64,000 nucleotides of DNA, from NCBI GenBank assembly GCA_027625915.1, contig JANTQA010000060.1:5022001-5086000 (forward strand). The letters run 5' to 3'. Below, one piece after another: positions 1-11,507 of the stretch (within the stretch, counting starts at the first letter, position 1; every line of letters begins with the position of its first letter). The stretch comes from Anaeramoeba flamelloides. Lineage: Eukaryota > Metamonada > Anaeramoebidae. The notes below the pieces were generated by a model. It saw nothing but the letters and a program-made list of their open reading frames with translations. It was not told where the DNA came from and did not search any database. The translations under genes were made by a program, and so were the position numbers.

Positions 1-2919
1 CTATTCTAACAATTACCATTTTTACATGAAAAGCAGATTGGAAATTTATCATATTCTGGCACAAAAATAACCATAAATAAGAATACATTAATCTAATAAC
101 CTTTTCTATCATAAAAAATAAAATTTTCTCTTTGTAAAATCATTTGTTAATTTTAATTTTCTTTTGAATATGATCTTTTTGAAAAAACAAGTTAGAGATC
201 AAATTTTATCTTGATGTTATTGAAAAAAAATTTTCTGAAAAGGCAATGTATGAACCATCCCAAAGAAATAAATCTTTTGATTCAATATAAAAAATTCACA
301 ACAAAGGAAATTTATTCAATTACAAAAAAAGAAAGGTTGCAAAATAATAAATTTTTTTTTTTTCCAGTTTTAAATAATTTCTTATCACATTTAAACCAAA
401 TTATTATGGAAAATACAAGGTCCTAATTTATTCACCTATTTATTTATTTACTATCATTTCCCAATGAATAAATAAAAAAATTTATTTCGTTTTCCCAAAT
501 ATTTGACTAATAATTAGTTGAAAAAAAATGCAAGATCTTCACAAAACAAATTGGGATCATAATTTTCGGATTAATTTTGCTCCTCCTTATTATTTTTTTT
601 TTTTTGAGTAAAATCCAAATTTTACAATATTTAGAAATTTCTTTGAATAGACTATTCAATGATTAGTACTATTAAATACAAAGTAAAAAAAATTTATTCT
701 ATCAATAGTTTTTTTTTTGATTCAACTGCCTTTGGAATTATTGTACAAACCAAAATACATTAAAAAGCAATTTTTTCAACCTTTAATTCGGGAGAAGATC
801 CGGATTATTTTCTCATTCATAACCTTAATAGCATAATTCCCCGGCAATAAGGTTGTGAAAATTTAACATAAAATCATTTTGTTTTTAACATTAAAAATAG
901 AAACATTGGATGGAAAGGGTGAAAATGGTCTGCCCAAACCGACAGGGTATAATTTCTGTAGACATTTGTAGATTCTCGAAATTTTAATTGTTTTAGGTTT
1001 ATATTGGATTGGGATTCTTTATAGTAAATAAAGATGATGCTAACATTAAAGTAATTTCCACTGATTGTCAAAAGCATAAAGACTTTCGGAAAATGATCTT
1101 TAAAATTGAAAATCAGAAATATAAAACAATTTTTTTTGTAATTTGTGTTAATTTTTTATTGAATAAATGATTGAACTTTTTGAATTACAAAAAAAGTTTG
1201 ATTCAAAAAATTTTTTAATTGTTCAAATTTAAGAAAAAACTGAATTGCTGTTAACGACTACGTTTGTAATTCAGATTTAAAGTGTTTAGGTATATTTTAG
1301 AAAGATTTTCAAGGGTTTGTAAATCTCATAAATTTTCATTAAGAAAGATCTATTGGGAAAAAATTAATTATTTTTACTAAATTTATCTGTGTTCTTGTAT
1401 CTAAAAATGAAAAAGAAGGATGGGTTAAAAATGGGCTTTTGAGAAAAAATCTTCTTAGGTGATTTTTAAAAACCTTGAGGAATTATTGGTAATTTTATGC
1501 CCCCCTGATTTTTTTTTTTTTTGGTTTTTGAAAGACAAGATTAGAGAGTTCTAAATTTAACATAAGAAATCAAAGGAGAGGAAAAATAAATAACAATTGG
1601 AAGTATTGTTTGTTATTTTCAAAATCAAGGTTGATATTTGCAAAAAGCCTTACAAAACACTTTGGAATTGAATATAATTCACCAAAATCCACATTACCTA
1701 AAAAAGAAAGAATATTTTTTATCATTTGAACAAAAAAAATTTTTTTAAAAACAAAAACTGACTAAATATTTGCAAATTTTATTTTCCTGAGATCGTTGAA
1801 TACAAAATTTCACAAAACCTTTCCCACAACAAAACAACCCAATTTGTCTTGGAACTAATAATTGTGTTTTGAGAGAAACAATTTTTTAAAAATTGTCACA
1901 CAAAAATAAGGAAAAGTTTTGAGTGAATTGGTAATAGGGATTATGTTCAAAATATCAAAGAGAGTAACATAATACCCTGCAAAATCGCTGTTGTGAACTT
2001 CAAACCAATAACAAAAAGAGTCAAGACCAAAACCAAAAAAACCAAAGAGAAAGCCACAATTTCTTTGTAGGAATTAATCTGATTTGTGATGACAATGCAA
2101 TAATTCAAGTAACTCAATGGTCAAAACTCATAGGCTATGTGATAATTTTCAAAACTTGGAGTTGTTTATTGAGACTTTTTTTGTCAATGATCGTCATTTT
2201 TGAGACAAGAAAGCCGTGATTAGTTTTTTCTTTTTCATTATCACATTTCTTCATAACGTTGTTCGAGTTTATGTATCTCAAAATTTCTTTTTCATTTTTC
2301 ATAAAAAAAAATGACATAAAAATGATTTTTTGATCCAAATTGGAGAATATATCGATGAATAAACCTTCACAATTTAAATGAAGTTAGGATCGAAACATGT
2401 CAAGACAACTTCGGTAAATAGCAAGCGCAGTCCTTAATTAAAAAATAATCTCTAAAAAATTTTTCTTTAACTTGTTTTCAAAAAAATAAAAAAATTCATT
2501 AGAATAAAACAAAATCATGAAAGGTAAATCACAGTACAATCAAATTGGTGTCTTTAAAAAGTTTTGTTTTTCCCCAAGATCTTTTAAACATTCCTTGTTT
2601 GAAGCTAAAAGAAAATTTTGTGAAATTTATTTTTCAGAAAAATCGTGTTCAATTCAAAAACTGTTTGTCTCTGATCTAATTTCAAAAATGAAAAAGAATT
2701 TGGTAACAAACCAAAAACAAATCTTCGTTCAATAAAAACGAAGAGAAATAAAAATGTGTTTGATTTGCAAAAAAATAGTGGGTAACAAAAGAAGGAAACA
2801 CAAAAAAGTTACCAGAAAACAAATTCAAAAGGGATTTTTGTTTTGGTTTTGGTGTTGTCTCTCCAATTGTTGTCACTTTTTTGAAGAAACTAATTAAAAT
2901 AAAAACAAAAAGTAATCAA
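1..2919. other. gene-free A+T-rich spacer
   Basis: I see no convincing coding region here. Open frames are short and rich in F, K, N and I, as expected from A/T runs. The one recognisable item is at about 951-985, a segment containing TGTAGATTCTCGA, which resembles the terminal inverted repeat of the palindromic element found at 44365-44690. No partner arm is seen nearby, so it is probably a solo or decayed end. Confidence 0.5.
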
Positions 2920-2923
2920 TTAC

Positions 2924-3234
2924 CTTTGAAAATTAAAAAGAAAATAGAATCTCCATAAAAAGCATAAAATGCCACCAAAATAAATAGGTAGTGAAATGGA
3001 AACGGTAAAATGATAAGCAGGGCAACTAAACTTAAAACGATCAGGTTCTCTGAACATCCACATTACGATCAGGGACATACCACCTAACTCCATGAAAACT
3101 GTAAGGAATGTATTTCTTGCAATTAATGGCGCCTTTTTTGATCTGAGAACAAAAAGAAATAAAAAGATACATTCAATAGGAAGGCAAACGAGTCCATACG
3201 TGAAAACCCAAGTACCGTCTCGAAGAGGAACCAT
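2924..3234 (-). CDS. partial seven-helix receptor exon (RGS-linked amoeba receptor type)
   Basis: This is a hydrophobic reading frame of about 103 residues from the ATG at 3234 (MVPLRDGTWVF), open upstream to 3279 without another ATG. It contains three probable membrane segments in receptor-like order: one starting at TYGLVCLPIE, then a loop with RSKKAPLIAR, a second helix around MELGGMSLIV, a loop REPDRFKFSCP, and a third helix ending in the aromatic patch WRFYFLFNF. From memory, this resembles helices 1-3 of the 7TM receptors with C-terminal RGS domains that are abundant in amoeboid protists. A donor-like AG|GTAATT lies at 2924/2923, but the nearest in-frame acceptor is only 34 bp away, far shorter than every other intron here. 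I cannot find the remaining helices or an RGS domain. It may be a gene fragment or pseudogene. The family assignment is moderate at best. Confidence 0.4.
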
Positions 3235-4718
3235 AATTTGTAATTGTGTTTGACTTAATAAAAGTTGAATTGGAATCAAAAAAAAAGTTCAGAATAAGAA
3301 AATGTTTAAGAACTAATGTAATTTGATATTCTGAATGCAAATTATTTGTACCCAGGGGTCTTCTTTCTTGGTTTTTAAGATTGTTCGTGTCTCAGTTTTT
3401 AGAAAAATTCCATCACAAAAGTTGAGAATGAGTTAAAAAATACCTGACAACTTGTCTTTTCTGTCATTATATAACTTTTTTGGGGTAATTTCTTTGAAAA
3501 GTGAAACGGCTTTAGGTTCCAAATGGTGTCCTTACTCTTAGAATAACTTGAGATACTTTTTTTTTTTCTTCACTGATCTCTTTTTGGAGATTAAAAAAAA
3601 TTTTTTATTGTGTGATGAAGAGTAACTCCAACTTATTTTTTTCATAAAATTAAAAGACACATGATCCACAAAATGGAATAATTAAGACTCGAAAAACAAA
3701 CCCCTTTCTCAACTTTAGATAAGTTGGTTATCATTTTTGTAAAGAATTGATCTTTTTCCCCAGTAATTATCAGAAAAAAGAATTCGGATTTTGAGAGATC
3801 GATTTTATAGATTTTGGAAAAAAAAATACATTTACATACGATGTTGACTTTTTTGGTGATCTTTTTCGTGTAGTCTCTGGTTCTTTGTGTGAAATTATGA
3901 TTTTTAAAAACTTGTTCGTAATTTAAAAAGGAAGGGAAAAAACACAAAAAATTTGCTCTACCTTTTTTGCAAACTAAATTATGTTGAAATGCTTTTGATA
4001 TTTACAAAATAACTGTGGGTTAATTTTAAACACTTGACACAAATGATAAACTGTTTTTATTTTCTAAAAAGCTTTGATTTTAAATGATCCGATAGACAAT
4101 CAGAAAAGAAGGTAATAATTTTCTAAGCATTTACTAACCAATTCAACATTTTTAAAAGTTAGATACAACTTTTGAAAATTTTTCTAAAATTTTAAATATT
4201 AATTTTTGAGATAAAAGTTATTCAATAAACAATTTTTATTTGGAAAATTCAAGTATTAATAAACTCAGGACATGCATAATTTAGAAATTAATATCGAAAA
4301 TTCAATCAATTTTCAAAAATATATTGAACTTTAATATACTATTGTGTTCACAATTAGATGCTCTTTTGGAACAAAGAAGATAAAAATGTTTTGATTTGAT
4401 TTGTATCACCTATTTTGTGTTGTGTATATGAATTTTGACAACTGCAAAGATAGTTCTTTGAAACCCTTTAATTTATAATTTACACGTTTAATCAATTTAA
4501 AAATAGTTATTTAAGGACTATCTGAATTTTATGCTCTGTGAGCTTTGAAATACAAAGCAGTAAATAGACTAAGACCTTTAGAATATAGTGAATTCAGGGA
4601 ACGTCAAAATATTGCCAATTTTTAGCAATTTAAGATTTTGATTTAAAATCATTTATTGATCCAAAAACTTTTCAAAAAATCCCAACAAAGCAATGCAAAA
4701 ATAAAAAGCTATTTTTTT

Positions 4719-4825
4719 TGATATTGGTAAAATGTCACTCCACTTTCTTTTCAAATGGGTGGATACATTCGCCACCAACTCTAACATACTTCGATATAAA
4801 GTGGAGTGACATTTTCCAAATATCA
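4719..4825. repeat. 107-bp two-tier hairpin
   Basis: Two 28-base arms (4719-4746 and 4798-4825) are inverted copies of each other, differing only by small indels; each contains TGTCACTCCACTTT or its complement. The 51-base loop contains a second hairpin, GGTGG (4758-4762) paired with CCACC (4772-4776). G+C is well above that of the surroundings. It could be a small foldback transposable element or a structured transcript. No second copy was noticed in the window. Confidence 0.6.
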
Positions 4826-5768
4826 TTTTGGAAGTCGACAATTTTGTGTGAAAAATTTGGATTTGCAAAGTAAATTTTTTTTGCCTTCCTCAAAAAAACA
4901 TAAATTTTACATTTTAACAAGATCTATTAACTCAACATTCTTTTGAGTTTATAATTCATGATGTGGGTATAAAAGTAATAGCCACTTGGAATAAAATTCG
5001 AATAATCCTTAAGGGAGCTGAAAAAATCCAGAAAATTCAAGTAAATTTAATAACAAAATCAAAAAAATTAAATTCTAGTACAATGAAATCGAAAAATAAT
5101 ATAAAAACATGATTACTACAAAACCAAATTTACTTTTATGCCTATTGTCAGAGATGAATTATTGTTTTTAAAAGTTTGATACCCTTTTCCCATTTTTTTA
5201 ATACCCAACATACAACCTACTTCTTCTGAAATAATCCTTCGAGACTTTGTAAACTGTGCGTTTCAAAATAAAAATATGTGTTTCTTTTTTCTTTAAAGGT
5301 GTAATCATCAAATTATCAGCGAAATTGACTGTAAAAAATAAGTAAATATGATATAGATTTCTTAAAGTTCTACTACGAAAGAATAAACTCCATTTCAAAA
5401 TCATTGACCTATTAAAAATCAAATTTTGAAAATAAATATTTTGATAAATTAGAAGTTATCCATTATAATATAAAAATTTTAAATTTTAATATTCAGTTTT
5501 ATATATTAGAAATATTCGTTTTTCATCTGAAAAAAAAAAAAAAAAAGTAAAAGGAAAAAAATAAAAATAAAAAAAAAAAATGGTCATTTAGTGTGAAATT
5601 TAGTTTTATTTCTTAAAATGAAGGAATAAATATAAAATATTTTGTAATAATAAGATTTTATTATTGAGAAAATTTTTGTTCTTAAAAAAACGAAAAATTT
5701 GATAAAATAAATTGAGAAATTAATAAAAAAATTAATCAAATTCTTTTAATAATTTATAACTTTATTAA

Positions 5769-5905
5769 ATATCAAGGAGTTTACCTTCAAAATATATTTT
5801 TACATAAATACACTATTGGATACTTTACAAGATGTTGTGTCTGAACATAAAGAAAGAAAAAAACACGAAATTTCTCGAAACACGTGCTCTATGTTTTGAA
5901 AACTG
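5769..5905. repeat. dispersed 130-bp repeat, copy 1 of 3
   Basis: The segment beginning ATATCAAGGAGTTTACCTTC matches segments at about 28480-28615 and 57010-57140. All share the order AATATC-AGGG-TTT-CCTTCAA, a middle ATACTATTGGGT-like stretch and a distal part with TTTTGAAACACG-like sequence. The copies are clearly diverged. The element's true ends were not resolved. Confidence 0.4.
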
Positions 5906-6545
5906 GTAATTAATTTGATTCTGCTAAAAAATAACAAATAACATAAAAATAATAATAAAAACAAACGGATGTTTCATAAATTACAAGAGAGTTATAATAT
6001 TTTAAAATAATTCAAATTAATGATGTAAGTAGAAATATTTTACTATATTTTAATAAATATTTGTAAACCTAAAAGGGTTATTTTTTGTGTTTTTTTCAAT
6101 TTGTGAAATCAAAAATAACATTAAAACATTATTATACATATGGGAAAAAAATAAACATTCTTTTTAATTGGGTGCCTTCATAGAATCTGAAAAATAAGTC
6201 CCAATAAATTGAAAAGAAGAACCAAATCAGCTTCAAAAAATTAATTATATTAATTTTTATCAAATAAACTAAAAAATTTTTGTCTCCTTGAATATCGAAA
6301 TCATGATTAGTTTAGGAAATTTCAAAAAAAGTCCATTTTTTTAAATTTTTTTTTAATGATTAATAAAGCAAAGTGAAAAACCAATACCAAAAGATAGTTT
6401 TTTAAAAAAATTTATTATCTTGAAACCCACATTTTGTCTTTGATCATTTATTCTTGTTTATTTTTAATTGATCTTACTTTTCATTTTATTTTTATCTTAA
6501 TTTTCCAAATTCTAAACTATGTTGTACTTTTTCCCCAAATTGTTA

Positions 6546-6729
6546 TACCCAGTTCCACTTCTAAGACACAAAATTTCAACGAAATTAAATATAAACAAAA
6601 AATCTCAAATTAAAGCACAAAATTTGCTATTTTTTTTAACCAAATTATTTTACTAAATTTTCTATTTTGTTTCTTAATTTGATATTTTTTGTGGATCTTA
6701 AATTTATTTCAAAGTTTGTTTCTTAAAAG
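6546..6729. mobile_element. MITE-C copy 1, palindromic non-autonomous element
   Basis: The left end ACCCAGTTCCACTTCTAAG and the inverted right half (ending TTTGTTTCTTAAAAG) match the terminal inverted repeats of the copies at 33221-33432 and 58586-58783. The arm contains repeated CACAAA-type blocks. The far right end is eroded compared with the 58.6 kb copy. There is no coding capacity. This is a MITE-like hairpin of about 185-210 bp. Confidence 0.6.
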
Positions 6730-6799
6730 ATAAATCGAATGAAGATATTTTTAATAATATCAATAAATGGTAGTGTTTTCAGGCTCATTCAAGCACATT

Positions 6800-7890
6800 A
6801 TGGTTTTTTCGACCAGAAATCAAAAGAAGAGAGAAAAATCAAATATTTTACTCAATTCTTTTAAATTCGAGAAATACTAAAAGATATTTTTTTAAAATTC
6901 ATATTTTCGCTTATTAAATATAATGATAATCTAATAAAAACACATTTTTTTAAAAAAATATACATAGTTTTCTTCAGGTTTTCGGTAATATTCAAAAAAA
7001 AAAATGGTTGGTTTTCAATATAAACAGAAAAGTCAAGAAAAATCAAAAGTGATTTTTTTTTTATTGAAAAGTTTAAATAAAATTAAAAATTGAAATCTAT
7101 TCTTTTAAAATATAAATTAATCCTAATGATAAGTGCCTTCAAGTATAGTGGATTGAAGTCAAGTATCGTAGAGTGCCTAGGTTTTCAAGAATTCAAAAGA
7201 ATAGAGTAAAATCAAAGATTTAACTTATTTTTTTTAAAATTTAAAAAAAACTGTTAGTTTTCTTGAGGTTTTCTATTTTATTTCTGAAGTTTTCTAGGTT
7301 TTTTTGAGATTTTCTATTTTATTTCGAAAGTCTATCAATTTTCTAAATAAATAGAAAACTCAAAAAAACCTAACAGAAATTTATTGATTTTTAAAATAAA
7401 CAGAAAACTCAAGAAAAGCTAACGGTGTTTTTCCTGGATCCAAAAGAATGGAGAAAAATAAAAGATGTTTCCCAGTTCTTATTAATTCTGGAAAATATCA
7501 TGGACTTACCGTTTGCCGTTAGGTTTTTATTTAATTTAAGAAAAAAAAAAAGAAAATTTTTCAAATTATCTTTTATTTTAACAATTAAAAAAAAAAAAAA
7601 AAACGGCAATTTATTTTGGGTTTTCGGTTTTATTTATGAAATCTATTAATTGTCTAAATAAACAGAAAACTCAATAAAAACTTAATAACAATTTTCCTTA
7701 ACTTAAGTGAATAAAATCTAAAATTAAACTCTATTCTTTTAAATTACAAAAAATCCGAGTATTAAGTGCCTTCAAGTGCAGTAGAATGCCATAGAGTGCT
7801 GTAGAGCTCCTATGTTTTCCAGAATTCAAAATTGAAGACTAAAAAATTTGATTTTATGTATTTCTTTTGAATTCTGGAAGAGATGTCAGC
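6800..7890. repeat. cluster of related inverted and direct repeats (MITE-D)
   Basis: At least four hairpin-like units occur at about 6810-6880, 7176-7250, 7425-7495 and 7812-7885. Each has an arm like CCAGAATTCAAAAGAAT and an inverse arm like ATTCTTTTAAATTCTGG around an AAAATC..GATTTT centre. The blocks at 7125-7250 and 7745-7850 are also direct repeats of each other (both contain AAGTGCCTTCAAGT). Several AACAGAAAACTCAA segments and their complements lie between. Related hairpins appear near 18615-18690 and 49525-49710. This looks like serial nested insertion of one short palindromic family. Confidence 0.55.
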
Positions 7891-8489
7891 GTTTTTTTAA
7901 GTATAATAAACCTCAAATTAAATAATTCTTAAGTTTATTTCAAAAATTGAAAAACACATAACAGTTAACAAGTGGGAATTAATACCCTCCCTTCAAAATA
8001 TAAAAAAGAAAAAAAGAAAAGTTTTATTTAAAATATACTTCATCTCGGTTTCATTTTATTGGTTTACTGTTAGATTAATTTCAAATATGTGTCGATCACA
8101 TTTCTTGAATATAAATCTATTTTAATAAAACCAATAATTTAATAAAAAATAAAAGTTCAAAAAAATCATAAATTACAGATTCCACTCGGGTTTACTTTCT
8201 TTCAAATCAGAATTGAGTAACCAAAGATATTTTGATTTCAAAATTTCAATATCGCAAGGATCTCTAAAAAATCATTTTTAGGCAAAAGTTCATACAAGAA
8301 TAATATCCAAAACGGGAAAAAGTAACTCACCCCTTAAAAAAATCCAATCAACAAATTAAAGTAAATGAGAAAAGTGGAGCACTTTAAAACAATAAAGTTC
8401 AAACTATTTTCAATTCTGATGAGTTATTTTTTATCATTTTTTTCAAAATTAGAAAATTTGATTAATATTTTTCTGTGTGTAAATCTTGG

Positions 8490-8855
8490 ATGCCCTCATT
8501 TTATCACATAATTTGTTGTATTATTTGGACTCTCCCTCCCGACACATCAAAATTTTTTATCTTTTTTTCTTTTCTTGTGCACCTTGTTATTAAACTCTTA
8601 ATCCTATGTTTAATTATCCTTGTTCTGGCAATTTGGGTGACATCGTTGGGGAAAGAAGCCTGGCTAATTTCTTGGATCAAAGGTGGAGTAGCCATTCCAA
8701 TGACATCGGTGATTGTCTCAATAGCAAACGCTGTTGCGATTTTATATTTTGTTTTCCATTCTTATATCCGAGGTGGTGGGTGCTGCTCAAAAAAAATGTT
8801 TAAATATTTAATTAATCTTATGTTAAGGTTTGTTTTTCATCCCTCTAAAAAATAA
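8490..8855 (+). CDS. hydrophobic multi-helix reading frame, unrecognised
   Basis: This is a 121-residue open frame from the ATG at 8490. It has two or three probable membrane helices, one around residues 32-57 (LVIKLLILCLIILVLAIWV) and one around IPMTSVIVSIANAVAILYF, separated by a polar stretch containing GKEAWLISWIKGG. A cysteine-containing RGGGCC motif follows the last helix. Base composition in 8630-8790 is richer in G and C than the surroundings and codons are varied, which argues for real coding. I do not recognise the family. It could be part of a seven-helix receptor related to the fragment at 3 kb, but I cannot show this. A GT after CTTATGTTAAG near 8828 could be a splice donor, and another hydrophobic frame follows at 8970-9165. 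Gene structure is unresolved. Confidence 0.3.
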   Translation: MPSFYHIICCIIWTLPPDTSKFFIFFSFLVHLVIKLLILCLIILVLAIWVTSLGKEAWLISWIKGGVAIPMTSVIVSIANAVAILYFVFHSYIRGGGCCSKKMFKYLINLMLRFVFHPSKK

Positions 8856-9428
8856 ATAACAAAAAAAAACAAAAAAAAAACAAGAAGACTCAAACAATCA
8901 AACCTTTCTTTTCGTAATCCCAGAATTGGAAAAAAAAAAAAAAACGATTTTAAATTACCAACACAAAGCCTTTGATTTGCTTTTTTTAAAGATAAACCCA
9001 ATACTACCGATCTTTCTTTTCGCATTCCTCATTATTATTTTTCTTGAATCGTCTATTATTTGGTTTCAATGTAGGAAAAGATTGGTAAAAACACTTTTTC
9101 TCAATCTAAAAAACTATTGCTGGTTGTTAATGGGGCAAAAAATGTCTTATCTCAAAAATGGTTAGCGCTTTTTTGAATTGTAAACAATAAGAGAACTCAA
9201 AGAAATTACAAAAACCACAAAGCCAGGAAAAAGAATATGTTTCACTTCTTTTTTTGTTTTCATTTTGGCTAGAACCATTCGCGGAAAAAAAAGACCAACA
9301 CTTTTTTAATTGCAAACTTAATAGAATCACAAAAACCTGAGAAATCAAAAGTAAAAACAATTAATTAAAGAAAAAGTCTATGGCTAAAATACAAAATGGA
9401 GGGTTAAACATAAACACAATTTTTATTA

Positions 9429-10120
9429 TACTGTTAATTGTAAAATAAAAAGATCAAAATTTTCATTCAACTTTCCAAAAAAATCACAACTTCAGATTTA
9501 AAATAAATCTTCAAAATCTCCCAATTCTAAAAACGGAAATAGATAATTTAAGCTTCTTTGATGTAATAAAAATTTGAAAAGTTACATGATTTTTTATAAC
9601 TGTTGAGAGAAAAATGTTGGACATAGAAAAATGGTTGGACACCATTTTTAATTGGGAACATTAGTAAAATTGAAAATCAAATCCTATTGATAACTAGGTG
9701 AATTTTATATAAATCCAGGTTTAAATGTGTTACAAGTTGATTAATCTGTGATATGTGTAGAAGAGTCATTTGAATGGTTGATAACTAAAGTAGATCATGC
9801 TATTTTAACAAAAATCCAAGTTCTAGTAAAAGTTTACTATTAATTCTGAAAATGGTAATTTTTAAACTTGTTTTAGATTATAAGAGATAAGGTTTTGAAA
9901 AAGTAGAATTACACTAATCCTTATTCGAATAAGTAGATTATTGTTATTTTCTTTAGTTATTTCACAAAGAATTGAAATTAAAAATCAATTTCAGTAATAT
10001 TCCCAATTAAAATTGCTGTCCAACTATTTTTCTCTGTCCAACATTTTTCTCTCAACAGTAAAGCCATTTTTTGGAAAGCTGAATGAAAATTTTGTTCCAT
10101 TTATTTTGCAACAAATAGTA
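9429..10120. mobile_element. MITE-B copy, split by a nested element
   Basis: The left end (ACTGTTAATTGTAAAATAAA then TTTTCATTCAACTTTCC) and the right end (GGAAAGCTGAATGAAAATTT then TTTATTTTGCAACAAATAGT) are inverted copies of each other and match five other loci (about 10.2, 27.9, 31.7, 54.8 and 55.6 kb). Between them lies a separate complete element (9600-10058). The host element is therefore about 230 bp, as at the uninterrupted loci, and is older than its insert. There is no coding capacity. Confidence 0.7.
9600..10058. mobile_element. MITE-A' (divergent MITE-A subfamily), intact ends, nested in MITE-B
   Basis: This element has long terminal inverted repeats beginning CTGTTGAGAGAAAAATG on both strands. 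Each arm carries two tandem subterminal TTGGACA motifs, followed by a conserved ATTTTTAATTGGGAA block. Flanking TAA occurs on both sides, a candidate target-site duplication. The interior shares blocks such as TTGATAACTAAAGTAGATCA with the MITE-A copies at 39.7, 56.4 and 62.6 kb, whose arms carry GGACA motifs in the same places. There is no open frame. The left and right ends match over more than 60 bases, so this is a relatively young insertion. Confidence 0.7.
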
Positions 10121-10129
10121 AGATCATTA

Positions 10130-10224
10130 TAAGAATTAATAATTTGAAATTTTACAAGATTTACCAAATCTTTTTTCGAAAGCTGAATGAAAATTTTGAT
10201 GCATTTATTTTGCAATAAATAGTA
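10130..10224. repeat. half copy of MITE-B
   Basis: This is a second right-end of MITE-B directly after the first: AAGCTGAATGAAAATTTTG followed by TTTATTTTGCAATAAATAGT. It is preceded by an internal-type segment containing ATTAATAATTTGAAATTTTA. A matching left end is absent, so it is a truncated or recombined copy in tandem with 9429-10120. Confidence 0.5.
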
Positions 10225-11303
10225 ATATCTTTTGGTAAAGGTTTTTATTTGATTGCCCTCTCATTAAAAATTTTTTGAAAAAATTTTACTATTTTTAGAG
10301 ATCTCCCAAATCAACTAATCAGATTTTGTAAAAGTCAAGGAAGATTTTAATTGTAGAGTTGATTCGTTTGATAACAACATAACCGATTCGACTTTGAAGT
10401 TAATTTGTTTCTTCATTTTCAGTTTTCTATAATTTCTGCGAGTTCTCTTATTGCTTACAATTCAAAAAAGTGCTGACCATTTTTGAGATTAGACATTTTT
10501 TTGCATCATCAGGGCAAAATAATAGTTTTTTGGATTGATAAAAAAACTCTTTAAATTTGTTATTCCCACGACAAATTTCTATAGAAGATTGAAATAATAA
10601 AAACGTTTAAACAAGTATTATAATTTGCTTACTTTCAGAAGTAGAATTGGGCTAAATAATTAATAAATAACGAAAAATGTTCTTTAAACTTACTAAAATA
10701 TGAATGAAATATCACTAACTTATAAAATACTGTTAAGGGATTAGCGCCTACCACAAAGAAGTCTGAAATTCAAGTATTTTAGGATTAAAGGATAATCGTA
10801 TTAGTGCTCCATGGTTCAAATGTCTCTAAAAAAAATCGATTATTAAAGTAGTGAGTTTTGTATCTCATCAATTAAAAATTATCCTGATATTAGTCAAAAA
10901 ACTCAAAAATTTTAGAAAAAAATGTGCATTTCGCCACAAATTTAAAGGTTGAGTCATCGATATTCAGACTTCAAAACTAAAAAATATCTTTCTCAAATTT
11001 ATCTTGAAATGTAGTTTAGTTGATAAAAAATTCAATTTTTTTAAAAAAATTAAATAAATCAACTTTTTTTTTAAAGCCGAACCAAATTTCAAGAGTTATT
11101 ATTTGTTTTGGTTGCTAGTTAAACTTGATCAAAAAACTGTAAAAAAAAACAAAAAAGAGAAGAGAAGGGCGTTTATTTTTTAATAAGTTTTTAGACATAA
11201 AAAGTAACAATAAAAATATAAAAGAATAAAAAACAACCATTTGAACATTTTTAGAGGCTACATACTTTTTAATTGTAGATCTGCAAAATTTATAATTTGA
11301 TCG

Positions 11304-11507
11304 GCTTTTTTTTTCTTTTTTCTTTTTTTCTTCTTCTTTCTCCTGTCCTATTTCTTCTTATTATTATTCTGATTCTTTCTCTCTTGTTGCTGTTATTCTT
11401 TTCTTTCTCCTCTTCTTCTGGTTTTTTTTCTTGTTCTTGTTCTTCTTTTTCTTTTCCTTTTCCTTTTCCTTTTCCTCTCATTTTCTTCCTTTTTCTTCTT
11501 CTTCAGA
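11304..11507. repeat. 200-bp polypyrimidine tract
   Basis: The + strand is almost pure C and T over about 200 bases, with CTTTTC, CTTCTT and TTCTTG units and four tandem CTTTTC hexamers near 11455-11480. It ends CTTCTTCTTCAG. On the minus strand it reads as a lysine/glutamate-rich low-complexity frame, so it could be a decayed K/E-rich exon or a plain simple repeat. Purine/pyrimidine asymmetry of this length can adopt triplex DNA. I do not claim a gene. Confidence 0.6.

Larger units (their letters stand above)
3280..8470. other. gene-free, repeat-rich spacer
   Basis: No protein-coding gene is supported between the 7TM fragment and the hydrophobic frame at 8.5 kb. The stretch holds the hairpin at 4719, a copy of a dispersed 130-bp repeat at 5769, a MITE-C copy at 6546 and a cluster of related inverted repeats at 6800-7890, all listed separately. 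Long A runs occur at about 5530-5580. Confidence 0.5.

Noticed and set aside
3642-3947. 101-codon minus-strand frame upstream of the 7TM fragment
   Set aside because: The composition is A/T-driven and no domain or helices continuing the receptor were found.
6800-7890. CRISPR-like or tandem-array interpretation of the repeat cluster
   Set aside because: Repeats are inverted, irregularly spaced and diverged; the genome is eukaryotic with spliced genes.
11290-11481. K/E/R-rich minus-strand frame
   Set aside because: It comes from a simple polypurine tract; there is no supporting exon structure.
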